Notes under the pieces: model-generated
Database searches by the model: none
Told to the model about the DNA's origin: nothing
Seen by the model: the letters and a program-made list of their open reading frames with translations, nothing else
Made by a program: the position numbers and the translations under genes
In this document: positions 42,805 to 53,519 of the stretch, one piece after another
Layout: every line of letters starts with the position of its first letter
Position numbering within the stretch: position 1 is the first letter of the stretch
From: Symbiodinium natans
Lineage: Eukaryota > Sar > Dinophyceae > Suessiales > Symbiodiniaceae
Reading direction: 5' to 3'
DNA length: 64,000 bases
Assembly: GCA_905221605.1 (NCBI GenBank)
Contig: CAJNDS010002123.1
Span: 590,001 to 654,000 of the forward strand

Positions 42805-43865
42805 CTCTTCGGGTTTCGGGTTTAGGGCTCCTAAACCCTATAAGCCCTCTACCCGAAACCCCAAACCCTAAACCTAAACCCTTAACCCCCAAACCCTGCA
42901 CCCCAAGCCCTAAACCCTAAACCAAAAGCCCCAAAACCCCGAAACCCTCAAAGGGAGCATGGGGAGTCCAGGTCTGCCTAGGCCGGTTCTGCGACAAAGG
43001 GACCTCCCAACTATCAGGGGCATTCTTGGTGCAAGTCTCGACAGCCAAATGGGCTGACCGTCCAAGAGCGAATGAAGCCGAGAACCTCTGAGATGAACAC
43101 CCTCAACTCAGGTGTTGGAGCAAAGTAGACGCGGCCTGCGCCTTTCTACTCCATGATGTAGAACTGGTTCCTCGTTCTGAGCGTGGAGCTCACTCGATGA
43201 GACTTTCTGTTGGTGATGCGCTCTTTGACTTGCACTCCTTTGAGCGCTCGAACTTGTTCGAAGACAGGAGTCGCGGGATGCCTTGCAAAATGGAACTAAA
43301 CTAGGGTTTCGGGTTTAGTTAGGGTCTAGAGTTGAAGGGTTTGGGGTTTAGGGTTGAAGGGTTGAAGTGTTTCGGGTTAATGGTTTAGGGTTGAAGGGTT
43401 TAGGGTTTAGGGTTAAAGGGTTGAAGGGTTGAAGGATTTAGGGTTTAGGGTTGAGGGTCTTAGGGTTGAAGGGTTTAGGTTTGGGGTTGGTGGTCGGAGG
43501 GCTGCTTCAAAGCTTCCCTGAAGCCACTGAATATGTCGAGGGTTCCAGTAAAAGCCGAAAAGCCCGAAACTCCAGATTTACACCATCCGGACCTGCAAGA
43601 CGGTTGAAACCCTAGTTTACAAAACCCTACTGCCTACCGCCCTAAACCCAAGAACCCACAAAACTATCTAAAGCCCCTAAAGCCCACAACCGACGTTAAT
43701 CCCTTCAAACCTGAAGCTCTAAAGCCCTCTAAGCCCGAAAACAACCTGAAGCAGGTTTAGGGTTGTGTAGGCTTTACTCAATTAAGCCCTAGCCCCGCCC
43801 CTCCCCCCCCCCTCCAACAAAAAAAACAATATGTATATGTATATATATATATATAATTTAATGTG

Positions 43866-43897
<32 letters not shown>

Positions 43898-43936
43898 TAA
43901 TAAAAATGAAAAAGGACCACTCTGAGACGCCCCCGC
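42805..43936. other. Stretch with a decayed coding island
   Basis: 42960-43290 is free of arrays. On the minus strand it reads ATPVFEQVRALKGVQVKERI and later GRVYFAPTPELRVFISEVLG with one in-frame stop between them (after NQFYIME). This looks like a decayed exon or retrocopy. The rest is G-rich degenerate repeat (43300-43490) and AT repeats (43830-43900). Confidence 0.35.
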
Positions 43937-43978
43937 CTCAGGCGCCGGCGCGGCGGCAGCCGAAGCCCAGGGATCTGA
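43937..43978 (-). CDS. 42-bp exon candidate
   Basis: Fourteen codons, SDPWASAAAAPAPE, phase 0. The acceptor is the CCCTAAG of a telomere-type unit and the donor is GAG|GCGGGG. A repeat unit therefore seems to supply the splice acceptor. The alanine/proline-rich product suggests a linker. Confidence 0.45.
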
Positions 43979-44659
43979 CTTAGGGTAGAGGGTTTAGGGT
44001 TTATGGGGGGTTGAGGGGCTTCTGACTTAGGACTTAGCGTTGAGGGGTTGAGGGGTTGAGGGATCCGGCATTTACCTCCTGGTCGGGCTTTGCGGTATAG
44101 GGGTTTGGGGGGCTTATAGGGGTTTTAAACTTCAAATTGCAACCTTGCAGGCGGCATGTTGTTGTTCGGGCACGCGCAGGTCGACTGTTTGGCAACAAGG
44201 TGAAGCCTCCGGTTGGCAGCTACAATCGGGTTTGGGGTCTGAAAAGGGGTGGACATGCACGGTTGGCGTTCAACAACGCGGGGTGTCTGGGTGTTAGTGT
44301 GTATTGAGGGGGGGGGGGGTTGAGGGTTTGGGCAAGTCTGGGGTTTGGGGTTTACGGGCAAGTTCCGGGTTAAGATGGAGCTTCGGGTGTGGAGTTTAGG
44401 GCGGTGTGCTGAGCTTGATATGCCAACATACGCTTCCGCTCAACTTGAAACTTCAAAGAACGCACTAGCAACTCAATTAAAGCATAAATCCTCTAAACAC
44501 TGAACCCTAGACATTAACCCTAGCCCTAGCCCTAAACCCTAAACCCTAAACCCTGAACCCTCAACCCTAAACCCTGAACCCTGAACCTTGAACCCTGAAC
44601 CCTCAACCCTCAACATCCTTGAACCCTAAACCCTGAACCCTACACCCTGAATCCGCAGC

Positions 44660-44704
44660 TCCTCCGTGACTCAGCGGTGCAGCTTCGGAGCTCCACGGCG
44701 CCAC
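44660..44704 (-). CDS. 45-bp exon candidate
   Basis: Fifteen codons, VAPWSSEAAPLSHGG, phase 0, acceptor CAGCAG, donor GGA|GCTGCG. Flank orientation fits. The plus frame (QLLRDSAVQLRSSTAPPAV) is also open, so the strand is a judgement. Confidence 0.4.
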
Positions 44705-45729
44705 CTGCTGTTCACCATGGCTTTAGGGCTTAGGGGTTTAGGGCAAGCTGAAGGTATAGGGTTTAGGGTTTAGGGTTTAGGGTTTAGGGTTTAGGGTTTA
44801 GGGGGTTAGGTTTAGGGTTAGGTTTAGGGTTTCTAGGGTTTGTAGGGTTTGTAGGGTTTTTAGGGTTTCTAGGGTTTCTCGGGTTTAGGGCTTAGGCCCA
44901 AATCCCCGCGGAACCCTGGAGTGCTAAGTTTCTTTCGGCCCTATGGCCCCATGATTCGTAAACGTTCTCAACCCCCCCCCCCCCCCACAAAAAAAACACG
45001 ACAAATCTCGAACGCTCTGCCTTTTCTGGCTGGTTCTTAGTGGGGAATGTCGGAATGAGGTACCCTGTAGAATTTTGGGGGGGCTTGGTTGGGTGAACTT
45101 GGGATGTTCCCCCTTACTAAGTCCTTCCTTAATAGGGATTACAATAGGGGTACTGTACTACAATCCCTCTGAAGCACTGTTATAATAGTATAAGGGGGAG
45201 CATCCCAAGGGGGAACCCTTGAACCCAACCAAAGGGCCAAGGGTACACTGGGCTAAAAAGAACCACAAACCCGCTCAGCCCTATCAGCCATACAAGCCCA
45301 AGGATAAGAGGCTTGGGTTTAGGGCTTAGGATTTTAGGGTTCATGCTCTGCAGGGAAAAAGAGAGTTTCGTGTTGTTGGGTTTGGGGTCTGGGTTGAGGG
45401 AATGTGCAGTGTTTCAGAAGGATCTTCCCGAGGGTGTATAGGGTTTACGGCGAGCCCCCGGTGCAGCTGAAGGTGGCCTAGCAGGACAGGTTGGGGAGGC
45501 GGCTGCATTTCGGCTGGTTTGTCCGCCTGTCCCTGGCCCCTCCTGCAACACGGCCATTGAAGCCGGAGCGATTTGCAGTTCATGCCCTAGAACATTATGG
45601 GTTTAGGGTTGATTCTGGGTTTTAGGGCCACCTTAGGCCAATTTAATTAGGTCTAGAGCACGCCCCTACACTCTGCCACCAAAAACCCTTCGACCCCATC
45701 CACCCCATACTCAAGATGCCCGATGAGGC
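44705..45729. other. Intron-like stretch
   Basis: TTTAGGG array 44758-44830 with indel variants, a C15 run near 44973, a family C element (45098-45210). The frame at 45341-45583 (minus, glutamine/proline-rich) is unsupported. Confidence 0.5.
45098..45210. mobile_element. MITE family C copy
   Basis: Ends TTGGGATGTTCCCCC and GGGGGAGCATCCCAA, arms GTCCTTCCTTAATAGGG and CCTCTGAAGCACTGTTA. Uninterrupted. Confidence 0.8.
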
Positions 45730-45783
45730 CTCTTCGGCGCAGGGGAAGGCTCCACTCAACGAGGGGCCTCGGTTCGAGGGCTC
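45730..45783 (-). CDS. 54-bp exon candidate
   Basis: Eighteen codons, EPSNRGPSLSGAFPCAEE, phase 0, acceptor CAAAAG, donor GAAGAG|GCCTCA. The donor resembles that of the exon at 57078 (GAAGAG|GCCTTC). A plus frame (MPDEASSAQGKAPLNEG) also exists. Confidence 0.4.
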
Positions 45784-46572
45784 CTTTTGCGCGTTTTAGG
45801 GTGGAAGACTATGATTAAGCTCAAGGCTTCTCTGGCTCAAGAGTCTGCATTCTGGACGCTTGCGCCGCAGTTCCGCGCGGCATGTCTTCCATGCAAACCT
45901 ACTCTTTGAACCCGTCTCTTGGTCCCTGCCTCTCAGTCCCTCCCCACCCTGATTCCGGGCCTCCGGCACTGGCTCGCACGCTCGCACGCTCGCTCTCGCT
46001 CTCCCTCTCTCCTCTCTGAGCCCTGAAATGCGGAGCCAGTGCTCTGAGGCCATGAACCCTTGAATCTCTTGCAGCTTTGGGCATGTCTCGGGTCTAGGGA
46101 CAACTTAGCCACCCGTCCCCAAAGAAACATCTCAAAAGACCTCGGGCCTCGAACCCAAAACGCAGCATCTGCCGTGGATTCCGCCCACATGGCCCCCAGA
46201 ATGGACCCCCAAATCGTAGGATCCACTCAAATAAGGTACCCTAAGAGCGGAAACCACCACATCTTCACCTTCCTCACCTCAAAAAACCCATTCGGGCAGA
46301 ACCCCGACCTCCAATTCCGCTTCCCCCTCAAGGTCCTAAACTTCAAACCCTTGTTACGATAAGGAGCTCCGAGTTTCTAAACCGTATCTCAGAGGTCTGT
46401 GGCGGGGGTCTTCTTGGGATGTGTTGGAAGTAGGGCTTCTTCTTTCTTTGGAGGGAGAGCGGGGGGGGGGGGGGGGGGGCGGACGTCAATGTTCGAGTTT
46501 TGGAGCTAGGGCTTAGGGTTTCTTAGAGTGTTCAAGCTTCAAGAATGACACGGGACCAAAACCAAAAAGTAT

Positions 46573-46745
46573 CTAACAAACAAGACAAAGAAAACAAACA
46601 AAACAAACAAAACAAACAAAACAAACAAAACAAAACAAACAAAACAAACAAAACAAACAAAGCAAACAAAACAAACAAAACAAACAAAACAAACAAAACA
46701 AACAAAACAAACAAAACAAACACAACAAACAAAACAAACAAAACA
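46573..46745. repeat. AAACA-based tandem repeat
   Basis: About 170 bp of AAACAAAACAAACAAAACA-type units of 9-10 bp, purine-rich on the plus strand. The long frames across it (NKTNKTNK or FVLFVLFVLF) are products of the repeat. Confidence 0.95.
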
Positions 46746-47296
46746 ACGTCAAAGTGCGCACAACATGAACCTCAAGAGCCGACAAATAGCTAGAAAGCGG
46801 GGGGAGGGAGGCTGGCAGGCGTAGCAATAGGGGTTGAGGGATTCAACTTTTTTGACCCAAGCCCTAACCCGAACCCTAAATCCACCAACAACCCATCAAC
46901 CAAAACCTTAAACCTGAATCTGAAAAAATGAGCCCTAAAAGCATCAAGCCTAAACTCCAAACCAACAAACTCGCGCATCTCAGCAGCCATCCCCGTTGCC
47001 GTGCGTTGGCGGTGTGGTGCCCTCGGAAGTCCTGCAGCTCAGCGTAGGGGTTTAGGGTTTGTGGCCTTTGGGGCTTAGGGTTAAGGGGGGGTTGATAAGG
47101 TTCTTAGGATTACTTTGGTAGCCATACTATGAGACAAAAAGAAGCCCTAAACCCTAAGCCCTGTGTAAGCCCCGTTTGGGGTTGGTTGCTGTTACAGGGG
47201 GACGTAGAACCCAAGAAAAGTTTCGGGTTCAGGGATTCTTAGGGCCCCCCAAACCCCCCAAACCCCCAACACCCTAAAACCCTGAAACCCAAAACT

Positions 47297-47408
47297 TAGT
47301 TGCTGAGTTCAGAAGCCCCCAAAGAAAGCGGACTCTTTCATGCAGTTCAATAGGTGAGTATATTATCCCAAAAGGTGTACAGAGTGTCCTCATTCACCTA
47401 CTCAGACA
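47297..47408. mobile_element. Family A-like element
   Basis: Ends TTAGTTGCTGAGTTC and CACCTACTCAG. It contains ATGCAGTTCAATAGGTGA, an 18-bp match to the junction between the 5' LTR and the interior of the retrotransposon at 51267. Confidence 0.5.
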
Positions 47409-48027
47409 ACCCTAAAACCCTGAAACCTAACCCCTAAAACCCTGAAACCCTAAAACCTAAAACGCTGAAACCTAAAACCCTAGACCCTAAACCCTAAATC
47501 CTAGACCCTAAACCCTAGACCCTAGACCCTAAACCCTAAACCCTAAACCCTAAAAGGGCTGGTGGGGCCGCGGCTGGCTTCGCCTACTTCGCGATCGCTC
47601 CTCGCCCAAAACACGCAAAGGGGGAAACAAGGCTTGGGCCTTTAGGGCGTTTAGGGTTTAGGGTTAGGGTTTAGGGTTTAGGGTTTAGGGTGTGGGATTT
47701 AGGGCTTTAGGGGTTTAGGGGTTCAGGGGTTCAGGGGTTTAGGGTTTAGGCTTACTCCACCCCATTTGATTAGGCCTTATGGGGGGTTAAGGTTAGGGTG
47801 TAGGGTTAGGGTTGAGGGTTCGGGGGTTTAGGGTGTGAGGGTTCCCTCATTGCGGTTCAAAGGGTTGAGGGTTGTTGATGTGCTAAGCGTCCTATGAGGT
47901 TCCAGCCCCTCCTTTTGCGCACATGGTTTCTCTTGGGTGAGTATGGGGAGGTGGTGGCCATAAAGCATCATCTTCTATGGGGAAAATGGAAACAACTCCG
48001 ATACCGATGCCGTTTATAAGCTACGAG

Positions 48028-48137
48028 TTGGGATAATCCCCACTTATATAGTAGCAGTCCTGAATAGGAATTATGATTGGGGGGTACTAGAACCACTATT
48101 CAGGACTCTAAGCATGAGGGGGGGAACATCCCAACCA
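48028..48137. mobile_element. MITE family C, diverged copy
   Basis: Ends GTTGGGATAATCCCCACTTA and GGGGGGAACATCCCAA, arms GCAGTCCTGAATAGG and CTATTCAGGACTCT. Confidence 0.75.
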
Positions 48138-48660
48138 AGCTACGAGTGACAAGGGTGCTCGTCCTTGCATGCAGCCAGGCACCAGGGTATTCACACCGAG
48201 GCCTTTCCAGATTGATTCCACGCCGTGATTTGCTTCGTGCCTCCGTGCGCCAAGCGTTCATGGCAAACCACACGCGCACACCTCAACGAATAAGACTCTC
48301 AAACTTCCGGAGCTAGGCTGTGCGTTGCAGCAGTCGTGGACCATACCAGTGCTTGCCGGGAGCTGCCACGCAAGCCGCCGGATGAGTTGCTTGGCGACAA
48401 TCCCACGCCAGATGGCGCCAGCAGTGGTGCGCAGCAGAGCTGCAGACCCAAGCATTCCCTGTTTAGGCACATGGACCCTTACGGTAAGGTGCAACCCCAA
48501 CTGCCCTTCAAACACCCATATCAAAACCTTAAAAGCCTTAAACCCGCCAAAAGCCTAGACCCCGTGAGGCCCCTCCACCCCTAAACCCCACAATTCAGTT
48601 AAAACCCTGAAGCTTCCTCGAACATCTCACAGCCGTAAAACCCCCCAACCCAAGACCCAA

Positions 48661-48790
48661 ACCCAAAACCCCAAAACCCCAAAACCCCAAACCCCAAAAC
48701 CCCAAAACCCCCAAAACCCCAAAACCCTAAAACCCCAAAACCCCTAAACCCAAAAACCCCAAAACCCCAAAACCCCTAAACCCAAAACCG
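48661..48790. repeat. CCCCAAAA-type array
   Basis: About 15 units of CCCCAAAA mixed with CCCCTAAA and CCCCCAAAA. An octamer register replaces the heptamer, with the same unit sequence as ciliate telomeres. I take it as a local variant of CCCTAAA, not as a telomere. Confidence 0.85.
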
Positions 48791-49468
48791 AGCTCTAGAG
48801 CCCCAAAGCATGTCCTACAAGCCCCTTAAGCATCCTCAAGCCCTAAACCTTGGTTAGGGTTTAGGGCGTGCAGAATTTTTATGGGGTTTGGGTCCCAAAA
48901 AGTGTTGACCAAAAGTTTTGACCGAAACCTTTTGACTCGAGTTTGCTTTTTGGATGCTATTGTGGCATTTTTTGGGGTGGGCCGATGGGGTGGTCCGGGC
49001 TTTTCTTGGTGTCGTGGGGGCCTTCTGGGGCCGTTTGGTGCCTCCTGGGGCCTTTTGGTGGGGTCTTGTTCTGCCTTTTTGGGCATTTTTGGTGTTTTGG
49101 GGCCTTTTGAGCATTCGGGCTTTCTTGGAGCTTCCCGGACCTAGGAGGGATCTGGGAGGTGTCTGGTCTGAGGGTCTGAGGGGTTTGCGTGAATTGAACT
49201 GAAGTGAACTGAATACTCGCCTTGCCAAAAGCGATTTGAACAAATTTACTTAAACTCGGCTTGTCAGCTGTTTAGACGAATAACATGGGAAATTCAGAGT
49301 GATATCACATACAGCTTCTATCTATTTGTCTTGAGGGTTTAGGGGTTTGGGTTTAGGGTTTAGGGTTTAATTAGGGTTTAAGGTTTAATTAGGGTTTAGG
49401 GTTTAGGGTTTAGGGTTTAGGGTGTAGGGCTCTTGGGGTCTACATTCTCAAAGGGCCCCAAGCTCCTC

Positions 49469-49513
49469 CTCCTCCGCCCAGCGCCGGAGCTCGCCGGCCC
49501 AGTGCCGTAGCTC
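49469..49513 (-). CDS. 45-bp exon candidate, tryptophan-spaced helix
   Basis: Fifteen codons, ELRHWAGELRRWAEE, phase 0, acceptor CCAAAG, donor GAG|GAGGAG (GA type). HWAGELRRWAEE has an internal seven-residue periodicity. The frame continues as EELGAL, so the donor could be later. The left flank is TTTAGGG, the exception to the usual orientation. Confidence 0.6.
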
Positions 49514-50551
49514 CTTTGGGAGGCCACTGGAGTGGTTTAGGGGTTCAGGGTTGAGTGTTTTAGGGTTTAGGGGGTTTAGGGGGTTTAGGGTTTAGGGTTT
49601 AGGGTTTAGGGTCTAGGGTCTGGGGTTTAGGGTTTAGGGTTTAGGATCTGGCAAATCCAGGAGGGTGGATCTTCGGGGCTGACAGGGACTTCGGGCTGGG
49701 AGGGGTTGGCGGTGCGGGCCGCGGTTCCGGGAGTCCTAGGAGGGCCTTCAGGATACCGACCCGGAAATCCCAAAATTAGGGTTTAGGGTTTAGGGTTTAG
49801 GGTTTAGGGTTTAGGGTTTAGGGTTTAGCCGCAAACCCTGATGTAAACTCTACACCTCAATACTTGGTAGCCCAGTAAGCATCTTACAATATGGGTGCCG
49901 CCTTTTTTGGGGCTACCGAGAATGCCCAAAAAAGAGCTGCACCAGCGGTTGTTGTTGCTCCTTCAATGCTTCTTGGGTGCTTCGCTTCCCCGAGCCGTGA
50001 ACCGGTTCCATAAGATTTAGAGTTTAGGGTTTAGGGTTCGGGTACCCTCTTTTGGGACGCGATCACACTGCGAATCGCAATCGCAATCACCATAAGGAGA
50101 CTAAGCAGCCATGAAACAGGTAGTTAGGGCAGAAGCCTCTTCTTTCGACAAGCCGCCAGCCCTCAATCACTAGCTTCCCTGGAGAAGGGGACCAGCGACT
50201 GAAAAGGGCCACATTGCGTAATGGACCTTAGTATCATGCACTTATCCTACGATGATTATGCTTGCGATTTTGCGAATACGCTCATTATTGTTAGGATGAC
50301 CATGATTGCTAACGCGGGCCCGATTCCTGATTTACGACGGGCAAGGATAGTTGTAGGGTTAAGTGTTCCAAGATTGCTAGGCAATGGTAAGGCACGCTTC
50401 TGGTCAGAAGGCTTACTTAGGAGAACAGGGTCTAAACCCTGAACCCAACTCTCAATTTTAGCCTTACCCTCTATAGAAACCCAAAACCCCACTAAACCCT
50501 AAACCCAAATCTCCTAAGCCCTAAGCCCTAAACCCTAGCCCCCAACAAAGC

Positions 50552-50604
50552 CTCGGCGTGCTCCGCCGCGCTCTTATGGGTGGAAGTGCTGCCCGTGTCT
50601 CCGC
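50552..50604 (-). CDS. 53-bp exon candidate
   Basis: Acceptor CACCGAG, donor GAG|GCTTTG. Read in phase 1 the product is GDTGSTSTHKSAAEHAE. The length changes phase, so the neighbours must compensate. CCCTAAA-type flank on the left. Confidence 0.4.
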
Positions 50605-51009
50605 CTCGGTGTTTTTTTAAACCCTGAAGCCGTACACCCTAATCAGGTTTAGGGTTTAGGGTTTAGGATTTAGCGGGTTGTGGGTTGTGGGTTTAGGGTT
50701 TAGGGTTTAGGGTTTAGGGTTTAGGGTTTAGGGTTTAGGGTCTAGGGTCTAGGGTCTGGGTCTAGGGGGCTTACAGGGCTCAGGTTTTTCGCGGTGCAGC
50801 CCTACCTCCTGTGAAGTGCAGCCTTGAAACCAGTTGCCCCCCCCCCCCCCAGGGTTTAGGGTTTAGGCTTAGGGTGTAGTAATAAGGGCACCATTTGTTG
50901 GGATAAGGGAACCCTGAACCACAAAAAGGAAAAAGGGTACGACTGGGCTACCCAGCCCCTCCCCATCTTCCCACTCCCCTTTTTGGTTTAGGCTTCAGGG
51001 TCTAAGGCT

Positions 51010-51095
51010 AGTTGCTGAGTACCCTGGGCCATAAAAAATCAATCGAGGAGGATTCTCCCTAAAACGGTTAAAGGTTACCTACTCAGCTACTAAGT
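51010..51095. mobile_element. MITE family A copy
   Basis: Ends GTTGCTGAGTACCCTGGGCC and AGGTTACCTACTCAGC; shares GGTTAAAGGTTACCTA with 13915-13935. Confidence 0.7.
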
Positions 51096-51266
51096 AGGGC
51101 TTCGCAGGATATGACTATAGTTGCCCCAGCTACTTATGACCCCACTTATAACTACTACGGACCCCCAAGTAGGCTCTAGGGCTGAGTCGGCTCGGGATCC
51201 TCAAGACCCAAGACCCTCCACCCAACACCTGCCCCTCCCCTAAAGTAAAGGGGGATATAACAGAAC

Positions 51267-51572
51267 TGTTGAAAATACTCCAGGCTGTGACATCCCAAGG
51301 TGCATCAGGTGTGAGGCGTGAGGTTGTGCAGTGTCTAGTTTTACGTTCGCTGTTGCTATTTTGGTCTAGGGGAAGGCTACGGAAACCCCTTAGAGCCAGA
51401 ATTCATGTCAATATCTTCTAGCATGTACAGTGTACAGAGTAGCTAGAGACAAGCTTGAATTTTGCGTTTTTGTTTGACGTTGTTGTCTTTAGAGTCGTAC
51501 TTCAAAGCATCTGTTGCCCAGCCATGGAAAAAACAACGCGTGAACTCCGTCAACTGCACATGCAGTTCAATA
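51267..51572 (+). repeat. 5' LTR
   Basis: Begins TGTTGAAAATACTCCAGG and ends GCAGTTCAATA. The end pair TGTTGA and TCAATA is a near-perfect inverted repeat. About ten differences from the 3' LTR, by eye (for example ACGTTCG against ATGTTCG), so the insertion is not recent. The bases after it (GGTGATGAGCCCAACG) occupy the primer-binding position; I cannot assign a tRNA. Confidence 0.85.
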
Positions 51573-51728
51573 GGTGATGAGCCCAACGCCTGGGCAAGAT
51601 GACAATGTCGCAGCAGAGTCTAGGACACGAACCTCTACAGCTGGACCCCTGGCCCAAACTGAACCACTGCACGAAGAACAGATGGCAGGAGTGGCAACAG
51701 GAGTCTTGGATAGAGGGAGCAATGGACT

Positions 51729-52553
51729 TTGATGCAAAGTTCCACCTGCGGGACTGCCGATGCGCCGAGGGTGGCTATAGCTGCAACTTCTTCATCGCAG
51801 AGTCGCGATCTGTTTATGGGACAAGCCACGAGGAACTATCGGATTGACGCTGAGGGAGGCAGAACAAGCTACAACCAAGGTGCAGCAGAACGAGAAGGTG
51901 GAACACACGAGGCTTTGCAAGCCTTTGGCGCAGCACTGCCGGAGACTTCAAGGTCCTTGGGAGTACGTTCCCAGACCCTGCCAAGCCAGTCAATGCCAGT
52001 AGGGTTTGGTTGGTTGGATAGGGTGAGGAGTTTATTCCAGGGTTGGGGTCCTGCGCAGTTGGTGATGCAAGCTTGGATGCTGCCACAAGTGCCGAACCTT
52101 TTTCAGGAGGCAGCACAGGCTGAGGTGTCCGCGCAGCTTGCAGGAATGAGGCAAGAACGGGACGCCCAAAGGAGCGAGAACGCGAGACAGGTGCTTCAGG
52201 GAGCAATCGCTCCACCGCCGCAGCCTGCAGCGTTGGTTTTGAGCAGTGGGTTGCGATTAGGCTCCGGCATGGTGGGTGATAGCATGGTTGGGTCTGGGTT
52301 GCCGAGTGCGCCGTCAGTGCCCCCCTTGCCCCAAGTACCTTCAGGCCCTAATCCCCCTTCCTGCAGCAGACGAAGCTGGTCTCGCCGGTCCAACGTCAGG
52401 GACTGGGGGTGGCAGACCGAGGCCACAGCAGCAGAGCTCACAAACCTCACAGAAGGCAAGACACACAGGATGAGGAGCAGGATGCACAGGACCACGAGAG
52501 CCTCAGCTTGCGCTGCCAAGCGGACCAGCGCAGAACTCACAGGTGTCACCTGA
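51729..52553 (+). CDS. Gag-like open reading frame of the LTR element
   Basis: A 274-residue frame in the retrotransposon. Middle part includes WLDRVRSLFQGWGPAQLVMQ and a helical glutamine/arginine-rich segment (AGMRQERDAQRSENARQV) that could be a coiled coil. The C-terminal third is proline/serine-rich, then arginine-rich (SRRSWSRRSNV). No CCHC zinc knuckle is visible. Another frame, 51599-51847 (MTMSQQSLGHEPLQLDPWP), overlaps and may be the true N-terminus joined by a frameshift. The assignment as gag rests on position and composition. Confidence 0.4.
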   Translation: MMQSSTCGTADAPRVAIAATSSSQSRDLFMGQATRNYRIDAEGGRTSYNQGAAEREGGTHEALQAFGAALPETSRSLGVRSQTLPSQSMPVGFGWLDRVRSLFQGWGPAQLVMQAWMLPQVPNLFQEAAQAEVSAQLAGMRQERDAQRSENARQVLQGAIAPPPQPAALVLSSGLRLGSGMVGDSMVGSGLPSAPSVPPLPQVPSGPNPPSCSRRSWSRRSNVRDWGWQTEATAAELTNLTEGKTHRMRSRMHRTTRASACAAKRTSAELTGVT

Positions 52554-53211
52554 GGCTTGCGCGCCGTCAGGTGATCAGGCTTCCGATGGCCCAAGCCAGC
52601 GGAGCAACGCCGCCCAAGCGGGGAAGGCCGTACCCTGATGCCTTTCTTGCCCAGCCTTGCAAGCAAGCTGCGCCGCTCGTGAAGAGCATATGTGCACTAG
52701 AACGTGATGTGCCGCTCATGAAGAGCATATGTGCACACAGCCTTAATTGAATTGCCAAGCACAGGAGTAACGCGACGAGCTTGCTCCTTGTTGCCAAGTT
52801 CCGCACCCTAAGTGGTTTAAGGTTTTCTAATTAAGCTTTCTTAGTGCCCGAACCCGTGTGCAGAAGGCCTGTTGCACTCCCTTGTGCGCCGGGGGCAAAC
52901 CGGCCAGGCCACCCTAACGCCCTAATTTCTTCAGTGCACTTGAGTGTATAGTTTGGACGTCCTGACATGAATAAACCCTCAAAGCAAACTGGACTGATCA
53001 CCCAGGGAGCTGATTTGCAAGTTTTGCTCATTGCTGGTTTAGACGGAATAAGCCCCGAACCTCCAAGACCTTATGCCGCATTTGCACAGATGCACACCGT
53101 GCAGTCCACTGAAGCCCGCCAAGCAGGCGAGGCCGGCCTGCGCATGCTGTCTGAACAGCCTGTGCAGAGCGCAGTGTGTGGCGTAGGTCTGGCGACCACA
53201 CCAAGGAGGAG
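52554..53211 (+). other. Decayed 3' interior of the LTR element
   Basis: No frame longer than about 115 codons. A short direct repeat, GTGAAGAGCATATGTGCACT and ATGAAGAGCATATGTGCACA, occurs at about 52678 and 52717. Ends in the purine tract before the right LTR. Confidence 0.6.
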
Positions 53212-53519
53212 TGTTGAAAATACTCCAGGCTGTGACATCCCAAGGTGCATCAGGTGTGAGGCGTGAGGTTGTGCAGTGTCTAGTTTTATGTTCGCTGTTG
53301 CTATTTTGGTCTAGGGGACGGCTATGGAAACCCCTTAGAGCCAGAATTCATGTCAATGTCTTCTAGCATGTACAGTGTACAGAGTAGCTAGAGACAAGCT
53401 TGAATTTTGCGTTTTTTGTTTGATGTGTTTGTCTTTAGAGTCGTACTTCAAAGCATCTGTTGCCCAGCCATGGAAAAAAACAGCGTGTGAACTCCGTCAA
53501 CTGCACATGCAGTTCAATA
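53212..53519 (+). repeat. 3' LTR
   Basis: Collinear with the 5' LTR over its full length. Starts TGTTGAAAATACTCCAGG, ends AGTTCAATA. Directly followed by AGACC and then a CCCTAAA array. Confidence 0.85.

Larger units (their letters stand above)
45784..49468. other. Long stretch with no firm exon
   Basis: 45796-46230 is array-free with charged minus frames (for example LREERGRARASVRA) that I cannot classify. It is followed by a G19 run near 46460, the AAACA repeat (46573), islands at 46995-47045 (minus LQDFRGHHTANARQR) and 47560-47620 (minus GEERSRSRRSQPRPHQP), a family A relative (47297) and a family C copy (48028). 48150-48450 is array-free, with a possible minus frame (AIWRGIVAKQLIRRLAWQL). 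CCCCAAAA repeats at 48661 and G/T-rich filler at 48950-49150 complete it. Confidence 0.4.
49514..51266. other. Intron-like stretch left of the LTR element
   Basis: TTTAGGG arrays (49575-49645, 49777-49828, 50645-50750), partial family D elements (49863-49935 and 50876-50953), a family A element (51010-51095), and the exon candidate at 50552. The island 49670-49765 is open in all three minus frames (for example KALLGLPEPRPAPPTPPSP). 50100-50420 is array-free without a recognisable gene. Confidence 0.45.
51267..53519 (+). mobile_element. Short LTR retrotransposon, non-autonomous or decayed
   Basis: Two direct repeats of 306 and 308 bp bound a 1.64-kb interior. A purine tract (AAGGAGGAG) ends one base before the start of the right repeat, as expected of a polypurine tract, and gives plus-strand orientation. 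Flanking bases are AGAAC on the left and AGACC on the right, an imperfect 5-bp duplication. The interior has a gag-like frame but no protease, integrase, reverse transcriptase or RNase H that I can recognise, and it is far shorter than a full gag-pol. It lies antisense to the surrounding minus-strand exons. Confidence 0.85.

Noticed and set aside
46532-46827. Long open frames over the AAACA repeat
   Set aside because: A repeat without stop codons stays open in several frames on both strands. The composition is that of the repeat only.
48150-48524. Minus frame WRGIVAKQLIRRLAWQL as a reverse-transcriptase fragment
   Set aside because: The resemblance is slight, no catalytic motif is visible, and the overlapping frames are equally open.
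48661-48790. Ciliate-type telomere (CCCCAAAA)
   Set aside because: Mixed with CCCCTAAA and surrounded by standard arrays; a local variant is simpler.
48826-49243. 129-codon minus frame and overlapping plus frames
   Set aside because: Low-complexity G/T-rich sequence open in several frames with no domain; tryptophan/glycine or lysine/proline bias follows base composition.
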